DNA from: Diphasiastrum complanatum
Taxonomy: Eukaryota; Streptophyta; Lycopodiopsida; Lycopodiales; Lycopodiaceae
DNA: 64,000 nt
Assembly (NCBI GenBank): GCA_029204225.1
Contig: CM055099.1
Coordinates: 56,767,512-56,831,511, forward strand
Direction: 5' to 3'
The stretch's first letter is position 1; each line of letters starts with the position of its first letter. Under the pieces are notes generated by a model. It saw only the letters and a program-made list of their open reading frames with translations, had not been told where the DNA came from and made no database searches. A program made the position numbers and the translations under genes. Shown one piece after another: positions 22,697 through 34,714 of this stretch.

Positions 22697-25600
22697 ATGG
22701 CTGAGGACAACCAAGTTTTCCCACTTGATACTATCATGGAATCACCTATGCGTAAGAAGGCCAGGTACACTCAACCAAGTCTGATCATAGCAGGTGAGGT
22801 CGACTTGGTTGATTCAATTTGAGAAGAAAAAAAGCCAATTAATTGGTATATGGAAACATACTACACATCAGGAATACATATGAAAAATGTTCATCTATAT
22901 GTCTGTTCAAAAGATCAAGAGTACGACGATATGGGAGTATTTTGGAATGTTAAAGAGAGTGAAGGAAAATATGCAACACCATGTCTTGAGGTTGTTGTAG
23001 AGAGTTCCAAGGATGAAAAAATTATGTTGATCAATCTACCTTTTGAAGGATTTAGTCTCAAAGACATGCAATCAAGCAAGGACGACAAACATGGCTCCAT
23101 GAAGGATCTTGGGTGGAACTTAATGAGTTTCGATAACCTTGAGGATGCTGGCATCATGGACATGATGCAAATTATTGAAGGATTTTTAATTGTAAAGGGA
23201 GAATTGACAAATGTCACATCTTTTTCCAAAAAGAGTTCAGATGTTCAAAAGGGAGAAAAAAGAAAAGAAGAAAACGTACGGAAAATCAAGAAAAAAAAAA
23301 CTATTGAAAAGAGAAATAATAGAAAGCAAGGTTCCACATTTAAGCAAACAGAAAAAAATAGTGCCAAATCTATGGAAATAATGCCCTTAAATCAACAAGC
23401 AGATGCTATGGTTTCAAAAATGGAAGACTCATTGAGTGTTGACAATGAGCAGGGTTTGCAACTCCAATATAAATGGAAGGGATATTATCCATTTGGAATG
23501 GACACATCCTATAACATTGATGTGACAAGATGTTTTCAAGATCCTAGTCATAGAGTGTATCAAGGATTGGTAAAAGACCATGTATTGCGGCTGTTTGCGG
23601 GGAAAAAGGCCCCTTTTTCAAGTTTTTTTGGACGAAAAATCATCGCCGCGCGCTATTACGCCAATGCGAAACTGTTTAAAATTGACGCGTAAATGGCCCA
23701 TTATGGTCGGTTGCACTGCTATTAAAATACTGTTCATTTGCTAATTTACGTTTTATGAAAATTCCATTTATGCGGCCTATGCCCCCAGTTCCCGGATTTG
23801 TCGGGACTAGGAGGTGCCAAGTATTTTCGTAATTCAATTTTAATAATTAGAAACTTGGCCGTGAGCCCATAAAAATTGAAACCGTAAATAGGGCCCAACT
23901 TGACTTTGAAATTGCAAGTTGAGGCCAAGTTAGGTGTTATAAAAGAATTTGGGTCAGTGCCCTATTTTTAGAGGCAATTTTTAAAAAGTCATAAGGAGGT
24001 GCCCCATTTTTTGAAGGGGTGCACCTCTAGCCCATTGAGCCCCTATGTATGATCAAGGAGGGGTGTGGGACAACATTCTCATTGTCATCTTCTTGGAGAA
24101 GGAGAGAGAGAACTTGTGTGGAGAAGCTTGGAGAGAAAAGGAAGGAGTAGAAGTTGTTTTGCTTGGTGCTTCCCATCTCCTCCACTTCCAATTTGTGCTT
24201 AATCCCATAGAGACAAGGAGGAGGAAAGGAGAAGAGGCAGATGATTGCCGAGTGCCTTCCACTCTAAACTCCGTTCATTTTCATTGCTATTGATCTGCTC
24301 TTATTCTTTAGCATTGTGTTTTCACCATTTCATTTGTGGAATCAGATTTGGTGCCACTTGCTTTTTGCAGTCTTGAATCTTGTGGTTGCAGATTGTGGAA
24401 TTTTGGAAAGCTTTGCCACCTTACTTAGAAGGATGTGAGGCTTGGAAGATTTCTGCCTCCCTGCCTTACAATTGTTTGAATCGCTTTCTTAAGATTCTAT
24501 TTGTAATTAATTGTGTTTTTAAGTCTGAGAAATCTAAGAATTATTTGTGATTGTTCCCTGCTCAAAAGTTGTTATATTGAGAGTGTCTTGTTTTATGTTA
24601 GGATAGTGCTTTTATGCTTCTTGAAGCTTGTTCCTAAGTTGCCTACCTATCTTGTTAGAGCTGTCTAATAAGCCAATAGGTTTGGTAACCATTGCTATAA
24701 CAAGTGCATCTTCTTGACCTGTGCATCGAAGAATAGGTGACCCATTGCTTTGCCAAGAATCAGGGTTAGGAAGATTACTATCAGGTCAGGTAGATCATAG
24801 AACAAGAGGGCTTCTTCTCTTGTTGTAAATCGATGCTTAGGGAGGACAAAAATATTGTAAGGCATCATCTTTGCCCTGCTTGCGTGAAAAGAAAGTTGTT
24901 TATGATTTCCACCTGCCCCGTGTTTTCACCAACAGTCCATTACATCGCTGCTTTGTGACTTGTTGCGGGCTGTGTTTGAGCCTATTTGTCTGCCCACTCC
25001 TCATTTGCGGACCACCCTACTCCTCCACCTGTCCATCGTTATCCCTGCCCTCCTCCCACCTCCTTCTCTGGGAACAATCCTTACCTTCCTGATCTGCGTC
25101 CTCTGCCTTCTCTATTTGCGCTCAGCCTGCCTAGCGCTCCCTAGCCCTCTTCCTCCTGTCTGCTCCGTGCCCAGCCTCTGCCTGTGGCCCATTGACCCTC
25201 CCTCTTTACTGCCCTGTCTGGCTCGCTCTCCCTCTTCCTGCGGTTTCTTTCCTCTACCAACAGCCTATTCATGCCTTCTGGGGGCCCTTCTAATTATCGG
25301 AGGCCTACCTCCCTGCGGCCCTCTCTTCCATCTGCCAAGATATAGAAGCCTTGATGATCTGTGCCTTTGAAGCCTGTCTGTGCTTACCAATTGAGCAAGC
25401 TATAACCATGTTCATGCACAGCCTTTGATTGACATTCGGATAAACCCTAGTCTAAGGTACAGTTCACATAAGGTTTTTGCCTTTGGCCTGACTCCGCAAA
25501 GTATCTCTATGAAAGAGCATATGGACTATTGAAAACCCATGTCCCGCACTCCTCCTTAATGTCCTCGACCTTTACAAATCATCATATCATGGGTGCTTGA

Positions 25601-28560
25601 GTCGGATTAAAGGATACTGTTAAATTGGTTGTTTGTGCATTGCCTTGCCCCTAACGGCCACCCCATCCCTGCTTATGATTTGATCCATGCTATCTATGCC
25701 TTCCACGACCCTATTTGTGGCCATCCCCTTCCCTAATTCTACCTGCGGTTTAGCCCTAACCTAATTTGCTCTCCATCCCTACTCCTGTCTGCGTCCAATA
25801 ATGTGGTCCATGCCTTCAATTTGGTGCCCTGGTTTTCCAGTTGTGTGGCCAGTCCTTGTGAATGCCCAGTCATCCAATTGTGATCTGTGATCAATCTCAG
25901 ATGTGAGGACTCTATACATCACTAGAAATTTGACTGTCGTTGATTAAGGAACAACCAAACCATCGTTATCTACCAATTCTAAACAACTTATACTAAGCCT
26001 TGAACTTTTGTACGAAATCACTAGTCGGAGGGGGACTTTCTGCCTGTCCATCAATGGTCAAGAAGGCCATTTTGTTGTCCCAACCTGTTGCCTCAGACGT
26101 TTGGTTGACGAGTTAAAAATGTCCAATATTTACAAAGGCAATTCTGCTGCATCCGAAAGGGAGTTTAGCGTCTATAGTATCTTCTGGCTACTTTAACATA
26201 TTTGGTGAGGGCTGATAAGTAGAAGTACGGCTTTTTATAGTGAAATGGTTCTTGTCCATTTCAAAGTTCCCTAGGCTATTTGAAAATTGTCGGTAGACCG
26301 TTAGGAATTTGCCTTGCCGATTGCCATTGAAAGTGCCGGTGGTCATGAACGCTGTATTTTCGACTCCATACCCAATGGAGCTTGAGCTGTAAGACCGACT
26401 TCCGTTAGAATTTCCTTAGATTGGCAGTTTATTTGGGGGTCATTTTATAATCCTTCAGCCACTGATAAAGGAATTTTGTGTACATCCTCAACCTTGTGCT
26501 GTTATTGCAGATGTAATGCCATTTGTACCAAAGACAAATGGACCATTACAAAACTTAATTTCGAGTCAAATAGACAAGGTCAGTTATTGGGTTATATCAG
26601 GTCAACACTCAATAGAAGCTGCAAAATTGGTGCAAGGATTGTCAAATCAAAAACTGAAAGATGCAGCAACAATTTACAGATATAGAAGATCTAGAATAAT
26701 ACTTAATTGTCCAAGCAAAGATTCGGTTTTAATATCAAAGGATGCAAACTTGATGGTGGCAAAGGTCATGCAAAAGGAGCCATTCATTGATCAAATGAAA
26801 CAAGGAAGAGGTTAATGGATAGCTTTCAACAGGCCTGCAAACCTAAAGCTAGTGTCAAAAAAACTGAGACGTCAAATAAATCATGGGAGGTAATTGCATT
26901 GTTGTCAAATTATTAATTACTACTTTGTGTTTTGAAACTTTCAATAATTGTGTAAATGTATTAATTCTTTCTCGCCTGCAGGATTTTGTGGAGACTACCG
27001 AGTGTACATTGCAAAAAGGTTTTCAAAAGCACGGCATTCACATGGTCACTTGTGACGATGGTGTTTTTGACAACTGGATGAAAATAATGGATATGTATGC
27101 TGCTAGACAATTGCCAAACACTAAAGGAAATCTCGAGCCTTTTGTAGAAAAAAAGACCACAAAAGGAAAGGATAAAATTGGATAGGTAAAACAAGCGCCA
27201 GGAACAGTAAATCTCTGTGCTACATTGTTTAGATGTATTGAGGGACTAGATCCAAATCAGGTGCGAGGTTTACAAGCTGAGATCATGGCCAAAACAGTCC
27301 TAATAAAGAAAGTCAAAGGTGTCGAAGATAAGGTAGATATGGACGAGGCATGTAAAAAAATAAGACGCGATAAAGTATTGCAAGATGCAATCATATCCTA
27401 CCTTCAAGAATTCACACTAGCCAAATCGACTTGGAGTCATTTGAGTGCCGTGTATGGCATTGAAGATGAAGAATATGCAAAGATGTACACATGGTCAAAG
27501 GAATGGTTAAAAGATGCATTGAATCATTCAAAAGTCACGCCTCCACTATCGGCAATAGTAAAAAATAATGCTCACCCCTTGTATTTGAAGTCCAAAGGTT
27601 TAGATTTGGAAGTAAATCAAAGTCCTTGGAGAATGTGTACAACTGGCCTTCAATTTGAAAGAAATGCAAAATTTTCAAAAAAGGTTGATGGTCCTATATC
27701 TATAGGATTGATCATTCTAGATACACAACTACATAAGGAGATTTTGGAAGTATGGACAAAGGACTATTTCAAAGCTTCAATCTCTCATGTCCAAACTTTT
27801 AATGGTACTAATGAACTAGTCATGGTATCATTTATGGATTTTATATATATTTCAAATCTAGTTATGGCATTGAAAGAACTAGAATATACTTTCCATTATG
27901 AGGTAGGAGTTTATAGATCAAAATCTAAAAAACAAGGAATTACAGCAAAGTCCTACACAACAACAGTTGTGGTAATCTTTTTAAGTAAAGATTCCAAATT
28001 TGTGACCTACAACAACTTAATTCTAAGTAGAACAGAGATAGTTGACATTTCATGGGACACTTCAACGATAACTTCGGATGAAGAGGACGACATTGAAGAC
28101 GAACCACATGAAATAGTTGGAATTCATTTACTAAAAAATATTAAGGATTCTATTTTTATTCAACATCTCGTAAAAGCATTTTGTAGAGAAGGTCAATTTG
28201 TAGTAGATCTTTTCTATGGAGGAATTGCTTTGAAAGAAGGGCTACTAATGGAATGAAAAGGAGTTGCATTGTATTGACTGATATGGAAGCAAAAGCTTTG
28301 GAGGCAACATGTTCAAATCTCATAGACACAAATTCGTTAGTGACAAAATTTGCAAGATTGTTAGAGGTTCCAAGTTCAATAGAAGAAAGTCATATTCCTA
28401 TGCCTATTACAAATGTTGAAGAACTTGCCTCTCTAGTACAAGAAGCAGGGGCGATATGGGAAGAAAAAGAGAAACAAAAGAAATTGATGAGAGTGGTGAA
28501 CCCCCTTCTAATATTCACATTGATGTACTTGAACATGAAAGTCATCTTTCTACAGGTGAT
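22697..28560 (+). pseudogene. ParB/sulfiredoxin-like plus DNA amino-methyltransferase-like multi-exon gene, decayed
   Basis: First exon 22697-about 23585: MAEDNQVFPLDTIMESPMRK, a TGA at 22820, then an acidic region and a lysine-rich tract (KKSSDVQKGEKRKE onward, about residues 165-215) that looks like a nuclear localisation signal, then YNIDVTRCFQDPSHRVYQGL. After a 2.9-kb insert or intron, an exon at 26511 (acceptor TATTGCAG) gives MPFVPKTNGP and YWVISGQHSIEAAKLVQ, the G-H-x3-A core of ParB/sulfiredoxin folds. After a frameshift near 26812 and an intron 26888-26981, the methyltransferase-like part runs 26982-28560: ISIGLIILDTQL at motif IV (expected DPPY; here DTQL at 27720-27731), LVMALKELEYTFHYEVGVY, and VVDLFYGGIALKEGLL (motif I, about 28197). 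Motif IV before motif I is the beta-class order. Further damage: TAG at 27183 and frameshifts near 28254 and 28490. DNA binding and methylation are inferred from fold motifs only. Confidence 0.55.
23590..26510. other. 2.9-kb GC-richer insert or large intron inside the methyltransferase-like gene
   Basis: Composition changes sharply at about 23590 (CGCCGCGCGCTATTACGCC near 23645), and the gene resumes after the acceptor at 26510. TATTGC occurs at both edges (23583-23588, 26503-26508) but no TG...CA termini follow. GTAAAA at 23570 could be a donor, but its phase does not fit the next exon. A TATA-like TATAAAAG lies near 23938. Between 24900 and 25800 the plus strand is pyrimidine-rich, with scattered TTTGCGG, CTGCC and CCTGCGG motifs. 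The open frames here (for example 24960-25370, Leu/Pro/Cys-rich) follow composition and match no family. Confidence 0.4.
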
Positions 28561-29030
28561 TGACATAGATTTCTCAAGTTTTGATACCTATAATTTCATA
28601 GTTTATAGTAGCTTTTTTGTAGTGTACAAATGGCCATGGTAGGAATCAAACAATTAGATAATTGTAGATATTTAAAATTCCTCTATATACATGAATTAAA
28701 TCTTATCATTTGGTATCATTTTTTTTGTGATTTCATTTTGAATTATATCATGGTTTTTATTTTTGTCTGCAAAAATTAAAACAAATGAATCATGTGCTTA
28801 TGCTCCTATACTCAATACCACTATAGTATCAATCAAAAATAGTAAAACTTAATAAATAATTACAAATTTTTTTTTAGTAAGACTTATTTCAACAATCTTC
28901 TTTGTGAACGTTGTGACAGGAAGTAAAAAAGGAAAAGAGATCACTTTACAAGAGGTGGAACTTGATAAAATAGAAAAAAACATATAGTTCTCAAGTTTTA
29001 TAAATAATGACAAACTTTTTTTTGCAAGAA
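28561..29030. other. AT-rich gap between methyltransferase-like and phosphatase-like parts
   Basis: Probably intronic. Near 28920-28980 a short segment (RKGKEITLQEVELDKIEKN in one frame), rich in charged residues, could be an exon scrap joining the two parts. Nothing else is seen. Confidence 0.35.
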
Positions 29031-29508
29031 ATGTCATGTGAAAGCATAGGTGAAAAGTTGCACTATCATACACTGATACTAGATCTCAATGGACTATCGA
29101 TGTGCAAGTTTGGAAATGGTCCAACCAACTAAGAGATTTATAACATAGGGTGGGAAAGGATCATACTATGCACGGGTTGCATTGACTTCTTGAGTGCGAT
29201 TTCCGATCATTTTAATATTGGGTTATGGTCATGTGCAAAAGAGAAGAATATTATACCAAGGGTTCAATTGTTGGAGCATGTGGCCAAAAGACAATTTCCT
29301 TTTTTTATGACTTGGGGACAAGAAAAATGTTTCAAGCAATCGTCACCTTGTTTATATAGACCAAACAAGCCAAATGTGGAATGAATGCTCAAGCCACTTT
29401 CTCGGGTGGGGGCAAATTTCACAGGTTTTTGTGATGAAAGAACTATCATATTAATAGATGATAGTCCATACAAAGGATGTCTTATCAATCCCGGAAATTG
29501 CATATGAC
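29031..29508 (+). pseudogene. FCP1/NIF-like HAD phosphatase pseudogene
   Basis: One frame from 29031 gives LHYHTLILDLNGLSM, where LDLNG is the HAD motif I (DxDx) with the second Asp as Asn, as I recall in some plant NIF-like proteins. It continues with FLSAISDHFNIGLWSCAKEK (motif II region), then CLYRPNKPNVE and TIILIDDSPYKGC (motif III with two Asp) and NPGNCI. This is the FCP1-homology layout of CTD-type protein phosphatases. A TAA at about 29130 and a TGA at about 29382 break it without shifting frame. It follows the methyltransferase-like gene in the same orientation within 0.5 kb and may have been its C-terminal part. Confidence 0.7.
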
Positions 29509-29773
29509 CTTGCACATAAGGTCCCCAATTCCCTTGTAGTCACAATCAACTTACAGGTTGTTGGTCTACTGATCCGTAGCTTGGACACGCTACCTGAGAC
29601 TAGTCATGGGCATGGCATTCTTCCCTCCTTATTCAAGTTTTGTCCTCAGAACTTAAAACTAGGGAAATTCCTCCTTAACCTTCCTTCATGTTCCCAAAAA
29701 TCATCAGCGCCTGTGCGATCCTTCCATTGAACCAGATGCTTGGTAACTATTCAATTTCTCAATTATTTAGTTC
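29509..29773. other. No feature recognised
   Basis: Link between the phosphatase remnant and the antisense gypsy fragment. The open frames are not similar to any family I know. Confidence 0.4.
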
Positions 29774-30763
29774 TTATATCCAAGATCTTTCTGGGTTCAA
29801 ACGGAGACACGTCCGATGATTCATCCAATACGTCCAATTGGTCTCCCGAATCAAAATACTCCCCTTCACATAGACTCTTCTTGAATCGGCTATGCAAAAA
29901 ACTGGATACACTTGAGTTCCTTCAGGGAGGTCCAACTGGTAAGCTAAGGATCCGATCTTTTTCAAGATCTAAAACGGTCCTCTGTATCTAGGGGTCAATT
30001 CGTAATGCTTGTCAATATGCATTACACTAGAATCTTTTGGGATTCTACAATACACCAAAACCCCCATTTGAGAGTCTTGAGACGATTATTTCAGATTAGC
30101 ATAATGTTGGTCCCTATCATGGGTACACTAGACATTCTGACGTGATATCCGTAGCATTTTTTGCATATCATGTAGAAAATTTGCTACCTTCTGAAACCTA
30201 ATCGTACGAGTCTCTACCAAAACGAGTGATATAGGCTCAAAACTATACATAAGCACAAACGGGCTATAACCGGTAGCGAAATGCTTATTCTAACTCAATC
30301 TCCTTCAAGGATAAGTTCTTTCCGAGGAGATTGCATTCAAATGCAGATATCATCTGATCTTTTGATTACGTGGATAATCCTTATCTTAAACGATTAAGTA
30401 TAACTAGAATCTGAACTATGATTCATCAATCATAATTCATCGGATTTTTGTCCTATACTCAATACGAGAACGTGATAACCTAACATAGGTAACTACCAAT
30501 GATCAGAAGAACTTTAAGCTCAGAGTCCTCTCTAGTTTAGCGAATATGGCTGACCAAAAGTGACTAGTGGACATCAAATCACGAATGTTCATAATGTCAC
30601 TTAGTAATCCGTAAATCCAAAACATACACTCTATAACTACTTGAGAAAAATCAGATATATTATTAGTGGTCATTACCCAAATAAACATAGTCGATTTGGT
30701 AAGATGGCCAGTCATTACTAAAATTCCACTATCATGTTTATTCATCCGAGGTGATTTTACCAT
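29774..30763 (-). pseudogene. Decayed Ty3/gypsy integrase fragment (J)
   Basis: On the minus strand 30763-30503 reads DSGILVMTGHLTKSTMF and LWSAIFAKLERTLSLKFF-like segments, corresponding to the D-I-VVVDRLTKSAHF and FW---L-K-LGT-L parts of a gypsy integrase core; the catalytic Asp of the DR-RF box is not recognisable. At 29965-29774 KKIGSLAYQLDLPEGTQVYP matches the integrase C-terminal R-G--AY-LDLP-----HPVFH signature. Stops separate the pieces. No LTR was seen nearby. Confidence 0.7.
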
Positions 30764-31690
30764 GATCTAAGTCCTCTCTTATTGATTTGGTATATCATAG
30801 AGTCTAAGTTATGATTCTCCAATCACAACTCTCCAAATTTTTGAGACCATACCATATCATAAGAGTGCATCACAATTCTTAGAAGACACATGAGTTGTTC
30901 CAAAAAGTCCTTTCCATCTAGAAAGTTTCAGACTTTTTCAACTGACATACGGTGCCTATATGAAGATTGTAATCCAAAAAATGCCCTTACTTTAGCCATG
31001 GCACAAAGTGTCATTCCAAAGTTAGGGTCCTATCTAGAATGCGTCTAGATTCAATTATTCTTAAATTCTTATTTAGAATAAATCAAGATTCACTGGAACC
31101 TCATTACGTGAAGTTCTAGCTTTTGGCAACCAATAACTATCCAACTCTCTGAGTCTTCCAGGATAGCGTTCAATTTATTCCAATCGGAAAAAGATAAGGC
31201 CAAAAGTTCTCCATGTATCCTATGCACATAAACCTTTAAATGAATCAAAGGTTGTGATTTATAAGCAATACATTTTAACAATAATGTTCATAAGTAAGAT
31301 TATATTGCTGATTTCCAGCAACTAACTCAGAAGTAGCACTCTTGACTCAGTTAGCTGTATCGGATTCAGAAAATATTTAAATGTCTAGGTGTGGATATGC
31401 TCTTGCTATGTTGAAAAAGTTTCATATGGAAGAATATAAGGGCATTGAAAACCTTTAATTTAAGAGGAGGGGGGAGAGTTAACAGTCATGTTTTGGGAAG
31501 CTCCTTAGGCCCAGGTTGACAATGGATAGAGTTGACCATATTATTTGGGCAGTTGGGGCATTGATCATTTATATTAATAATGAGCCAGTTTCCATTCCAA
31601 TTCTTACAAATTCTACCATTTAGTCTAGTGTGGTTGTTCACTTCAACAACTATTACAGAATTTTCATATTGTATTCATTTTATCAACACA
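30764..31690. other. Unassigned, possibly more decayed gypsy
   Basis: Minus-strand open frame 31090-31281 shows no domain. The rest has no recognisable gene. Confidence 0.3.
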
Positions 31691-31696
31691 TTTGCT

Positions 31697-31820
31697 CGAA
31701 AGAATCTGCTCATTTTTGCTTAGAAGCACCTGCTCATTTTTTCTCGAAAACACCTGCTCGTTTTTCCTCAGAAGCTAATGTTCGTTTTTGTCAATCTGAT
31801 GCTCATTTTTGGCTCAAAAT
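31697..31820. repeat. Degenerate tandem repeat, 21-26 bp unit, about 5 copies
   Basis: Units begin T(G)CTCATTTTT or TGCTCGTTTTT and continue with CTCGAAAACACC-like sequence. In the forward frame this gives a repeated Ala-His/Arg-Phe motif (for example SAHFCLEAPAHFFSK). Confidence 0.65.
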
Positions 31821-31868
31821 CTCCTTGCCAGCTCTGAAGTGTTTGTTCTTGCTATTGGAGGGAGAATA

Positions 31869-31889
31869 GGTGGGCATTAAATGCCCACC
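31869..31889. repeat. Perfect inverted repeat, 10-bp arms, 1-nt spacer
   Basis: GGTGGGCATT A AATGCCCACC. It is followed within 25 bp by a (GCAT)n tract at about 31914-31932. Confidence 0.8.
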
Positions 31890-32256
31890 ATCATTATAGG
31901 CATGCAGCAGCTCTGCATGCATGCATGCATGCTGAGCGTTTTGTAATACTTTTTTTTTTCCATGCTATATTTGGGTCCATTGTATCCTTTTCTTGCTTTT
32001 TTGGCCAAAAAGGTAATCACAAAAAAATTTGCCTACAATAATTTCTGATTTGACTTTATAGATTTTAGTAACTCTAATTTTGTTAGGCTTCACGCATAGG
32101 GGTACTGTACTCATCAGCTACTCAAGTATCGCTCGGGACCAAATCAAAATTCATTCAAACTACAATCGGGCTATATCAAGGCATCTCGAACATAACTCGG
32201 ACACTATCGGTTATTATTGTTACTATTAGTATTCGGACACTAGTCGTTACTATCAA

Positions 32257-32455
32257 TACTATCAGTTACTGTAGACACTATCGTACTATCGACTCATTGT
32301 TGCTAGTTACTCTATCCAAGCCCAGACACTGTCAGTTATTGTAGACACTATCGTACTATCGACTCATTGTCGCCAGTTACTCTATTCAAACCCATACATT
32401 GTCACTTATTATCGACTCATTGTCGCCAGTTCTTTATTGAAACCATATCCAACTC
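32257..32455. repeat. 70-bp tandem repeat, about 2.7 copies
   Basis: The phrase ATCAGTTACT / GTCAGTTATT / GTCACTTATT recurs at 32261, 32331 and 32401, exactly 70 bp apart. The units share GACACTATCGTACTATCG and GACTCATTGT. The third copy has an internal deletion. Further decayed CGGACACTA pieces precede it from about 32195. Confidence 0.85.
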
Positions 32456-32840
32456 CTACCAAACCTTCTTCGAATACACTTTAGACACCGTCAAAGTTCT
32501 ATTCATGTACATTTGAAAGGCATTCAAACTTCTAATGTCATTGGACTAAACATCCTTTCAAAATACTACTCAAAGTAGACTTCAAATTTTGAAGGGATTT
32601 TTTTAACCATGTATGAATTTCAAATTTTTCTGTCTTCGAATTTTCACCTCCCAGTTCACATTTTGATCTTCCATTTTCTTGTTGCAATGGCCCGAGCTTC
32701 CTGTTCTTATAGTAACTGGATTGACTTGGGTCTCAAAACGACATATTCCCTTAGAACATTGTATTCCGTTATTTCTCAGTGTTATGTAATGGGTACTTCG
32801 CCCTCTACTCAAATTCATTAATAAAAGAATGTAATTAGTT

Positions 32841-32843
<3 letters not shown>

Positions 32844-32911
<68 letters not shown>
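32844..32911. repeat. (TC)34 microsatellite
   Basis: Uninterrupted TC dinucleotides, 68 bp. Confidence 0.97.
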
Positions 32912-32913
<2 letters not shown>

Positions 32914-34714
32914 GCCTACTGATTTTTGTCATGAATAGCTTCCAAGAACTATTCGAGATGAAGCGATGACATTTGCAAAGAATAATCAATCCGGTGTTCC
33001 AAAACTATTTTAGCTTTCTGGCTTATTGGTCCAAATGTCATCTGGTCTATTACAATGTGTGCTACTAAACATTGTCCGGCTCCTCATTCCATGTTCCACT
33101 TTACCATTCACTATGTTTTTCATATGCAAGAAGTGAAACTTTATACTTTTGCATAGTTTTTGCCAATTCTTGCAAGAAATCTATGGGAATAAACCAACAA
33201 AACTACAACGATCTTAAAAAGGTGGCACAAGGTTCATGTACAAATCATGCATCATATTCAAATAGTTGACGTGAGTCACTCCAGGATTGAAATATGTTGG
33301 AGAAGACTCTTTGACAAACACAAGATTTAGATGTCATGCAAAGGTTTAAAATTTTAACTTCAAAAAAAAAAATTCTTTTGATTGGTCATCCAACTATTTA
33401 CCTACAAAATGCTAGGATGAGTTTTCTAATAGGTCTACAAAGATTCCTACTCAATTTTGATGCCATCCAAAGGATTAAAACAAAATGAAATTGCTCATAA
33501 CTACTCAGCTAACCTTTACACAACTCCAGATTGTCCTTTAGGGCTTTCTATGAGGAAGACAACATTTCTTAGTGGTTTTGAAACCTCTACAAAAGTTCAG
33601 TTTTGCTAAAAAGGCCCCCTAATATCTCAAAATTGTCACATACCTCAATGAATTGACAGTCCTACTATAGCCACATTAAACTACTACCAACTATCAGATA
33701 AAGCAATGAATGTTTGTTGTAAAACGTAAGGATCTTTCCAAAAAAATTTGTATTCAAAATAGTTCATTTTTCTAGAACCTTTTCTAGCATTAGGAATTGT
33801 ATCGCTCACCATAAAAAATCCTTGTCGTAGATTCTAATGATTAAGTTTCATTGGGATCTAAACTTGTTTGCAAATTTTGGTACTATCATAGAAGCCTCTA
33901 CAACGTTATTACTGATTCTGAACAATATTTTAGAAGAAAGCAACTCTCATACAGCTAGTGCAATGGACTCAACAACAAGGTTGTGTTGTAGAGAATACAT
34001 CGAATGGGACATCAAAGGGTGTAGAAGCATCTGAATGGCAATCAGTAAAGCAATTGAGGAAGACATGGCATCACAATAGAGTGACGAGGAAGAACCAAGT
34101 GTTAGGTGTCAAGAAGTTGACCAACATGAGCATTTGGGCCTTTAGAATAATAATTCTACAAGCAATCCAATATAGATATTGCTTTGGAAGAAATTCACCT
34201 AATGTCCAATAAAAAACCCTTGGTTGCAAAATCAATGGCATAATACAAAGCATTACGTTAGAGTGCAACATCAACAAAGGTCATCTTGACGACAAGCCCT
34301 GAAAAAATCCATTGATAACAGAATTTTTTTCCCCAATCACATCATAACAGCCTTTAGTTGGAAGTAGTGGAGTGGAAGTACTGGTCATATCATGATGTAT
34401 CTTTCCAAACTCATTAGAAGACCATAACAACTTCCACTCGATTATGTGGAGGGTAGGAAAGACAACATTTACTTGTTTATCCTTATCACCTCAAAAATAA
34501 TGGTGTCTTGTGCATGGTACATTGTTTTGAAGTGGTGGAAGCCATCACTTATCAAAATGCCCAAATCGAGATGATCCAATCACCTTGTGGTTCATAATGC
34601 AATGTCAATCATAGTGCCACCTGGCCTTGAGACAATTGAGAAATATGGCAATCCTCCAAAGTCACCAAATGCATAGAGTCATATTGGGATCCATCAACAA
34701 TAGCATCATTGTCA
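32912..34714. other. No gene recognised
   Basis: Short open frames on both strands (33072-33269, 33837-34277) have no domain and overlap antisense. AT-rich, probably old repeat sequence. Confidence 0.4.

Noticed and set aside
24960-25370. 136-codon forward ORF, Leu/Pro/Cys-rich
   Set aside because: Open because of local pyrimidine richness; it overlaps another open frame, shows no domain, and lies in a non-coding insert.
23583-26508. LTR element bounded by TATTGC target duplications
   Set aside because: No TG...CA termini, no primer site, no second LTR; the hexamer match may be chance and one copy is part of a splice acceptor.
33837-34277. Overlapping ORFs on both strands resembling weak pol fragments
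   Set aside because: No catalytic or structural motif of RT, integrase or RNase H could be found in any frame.
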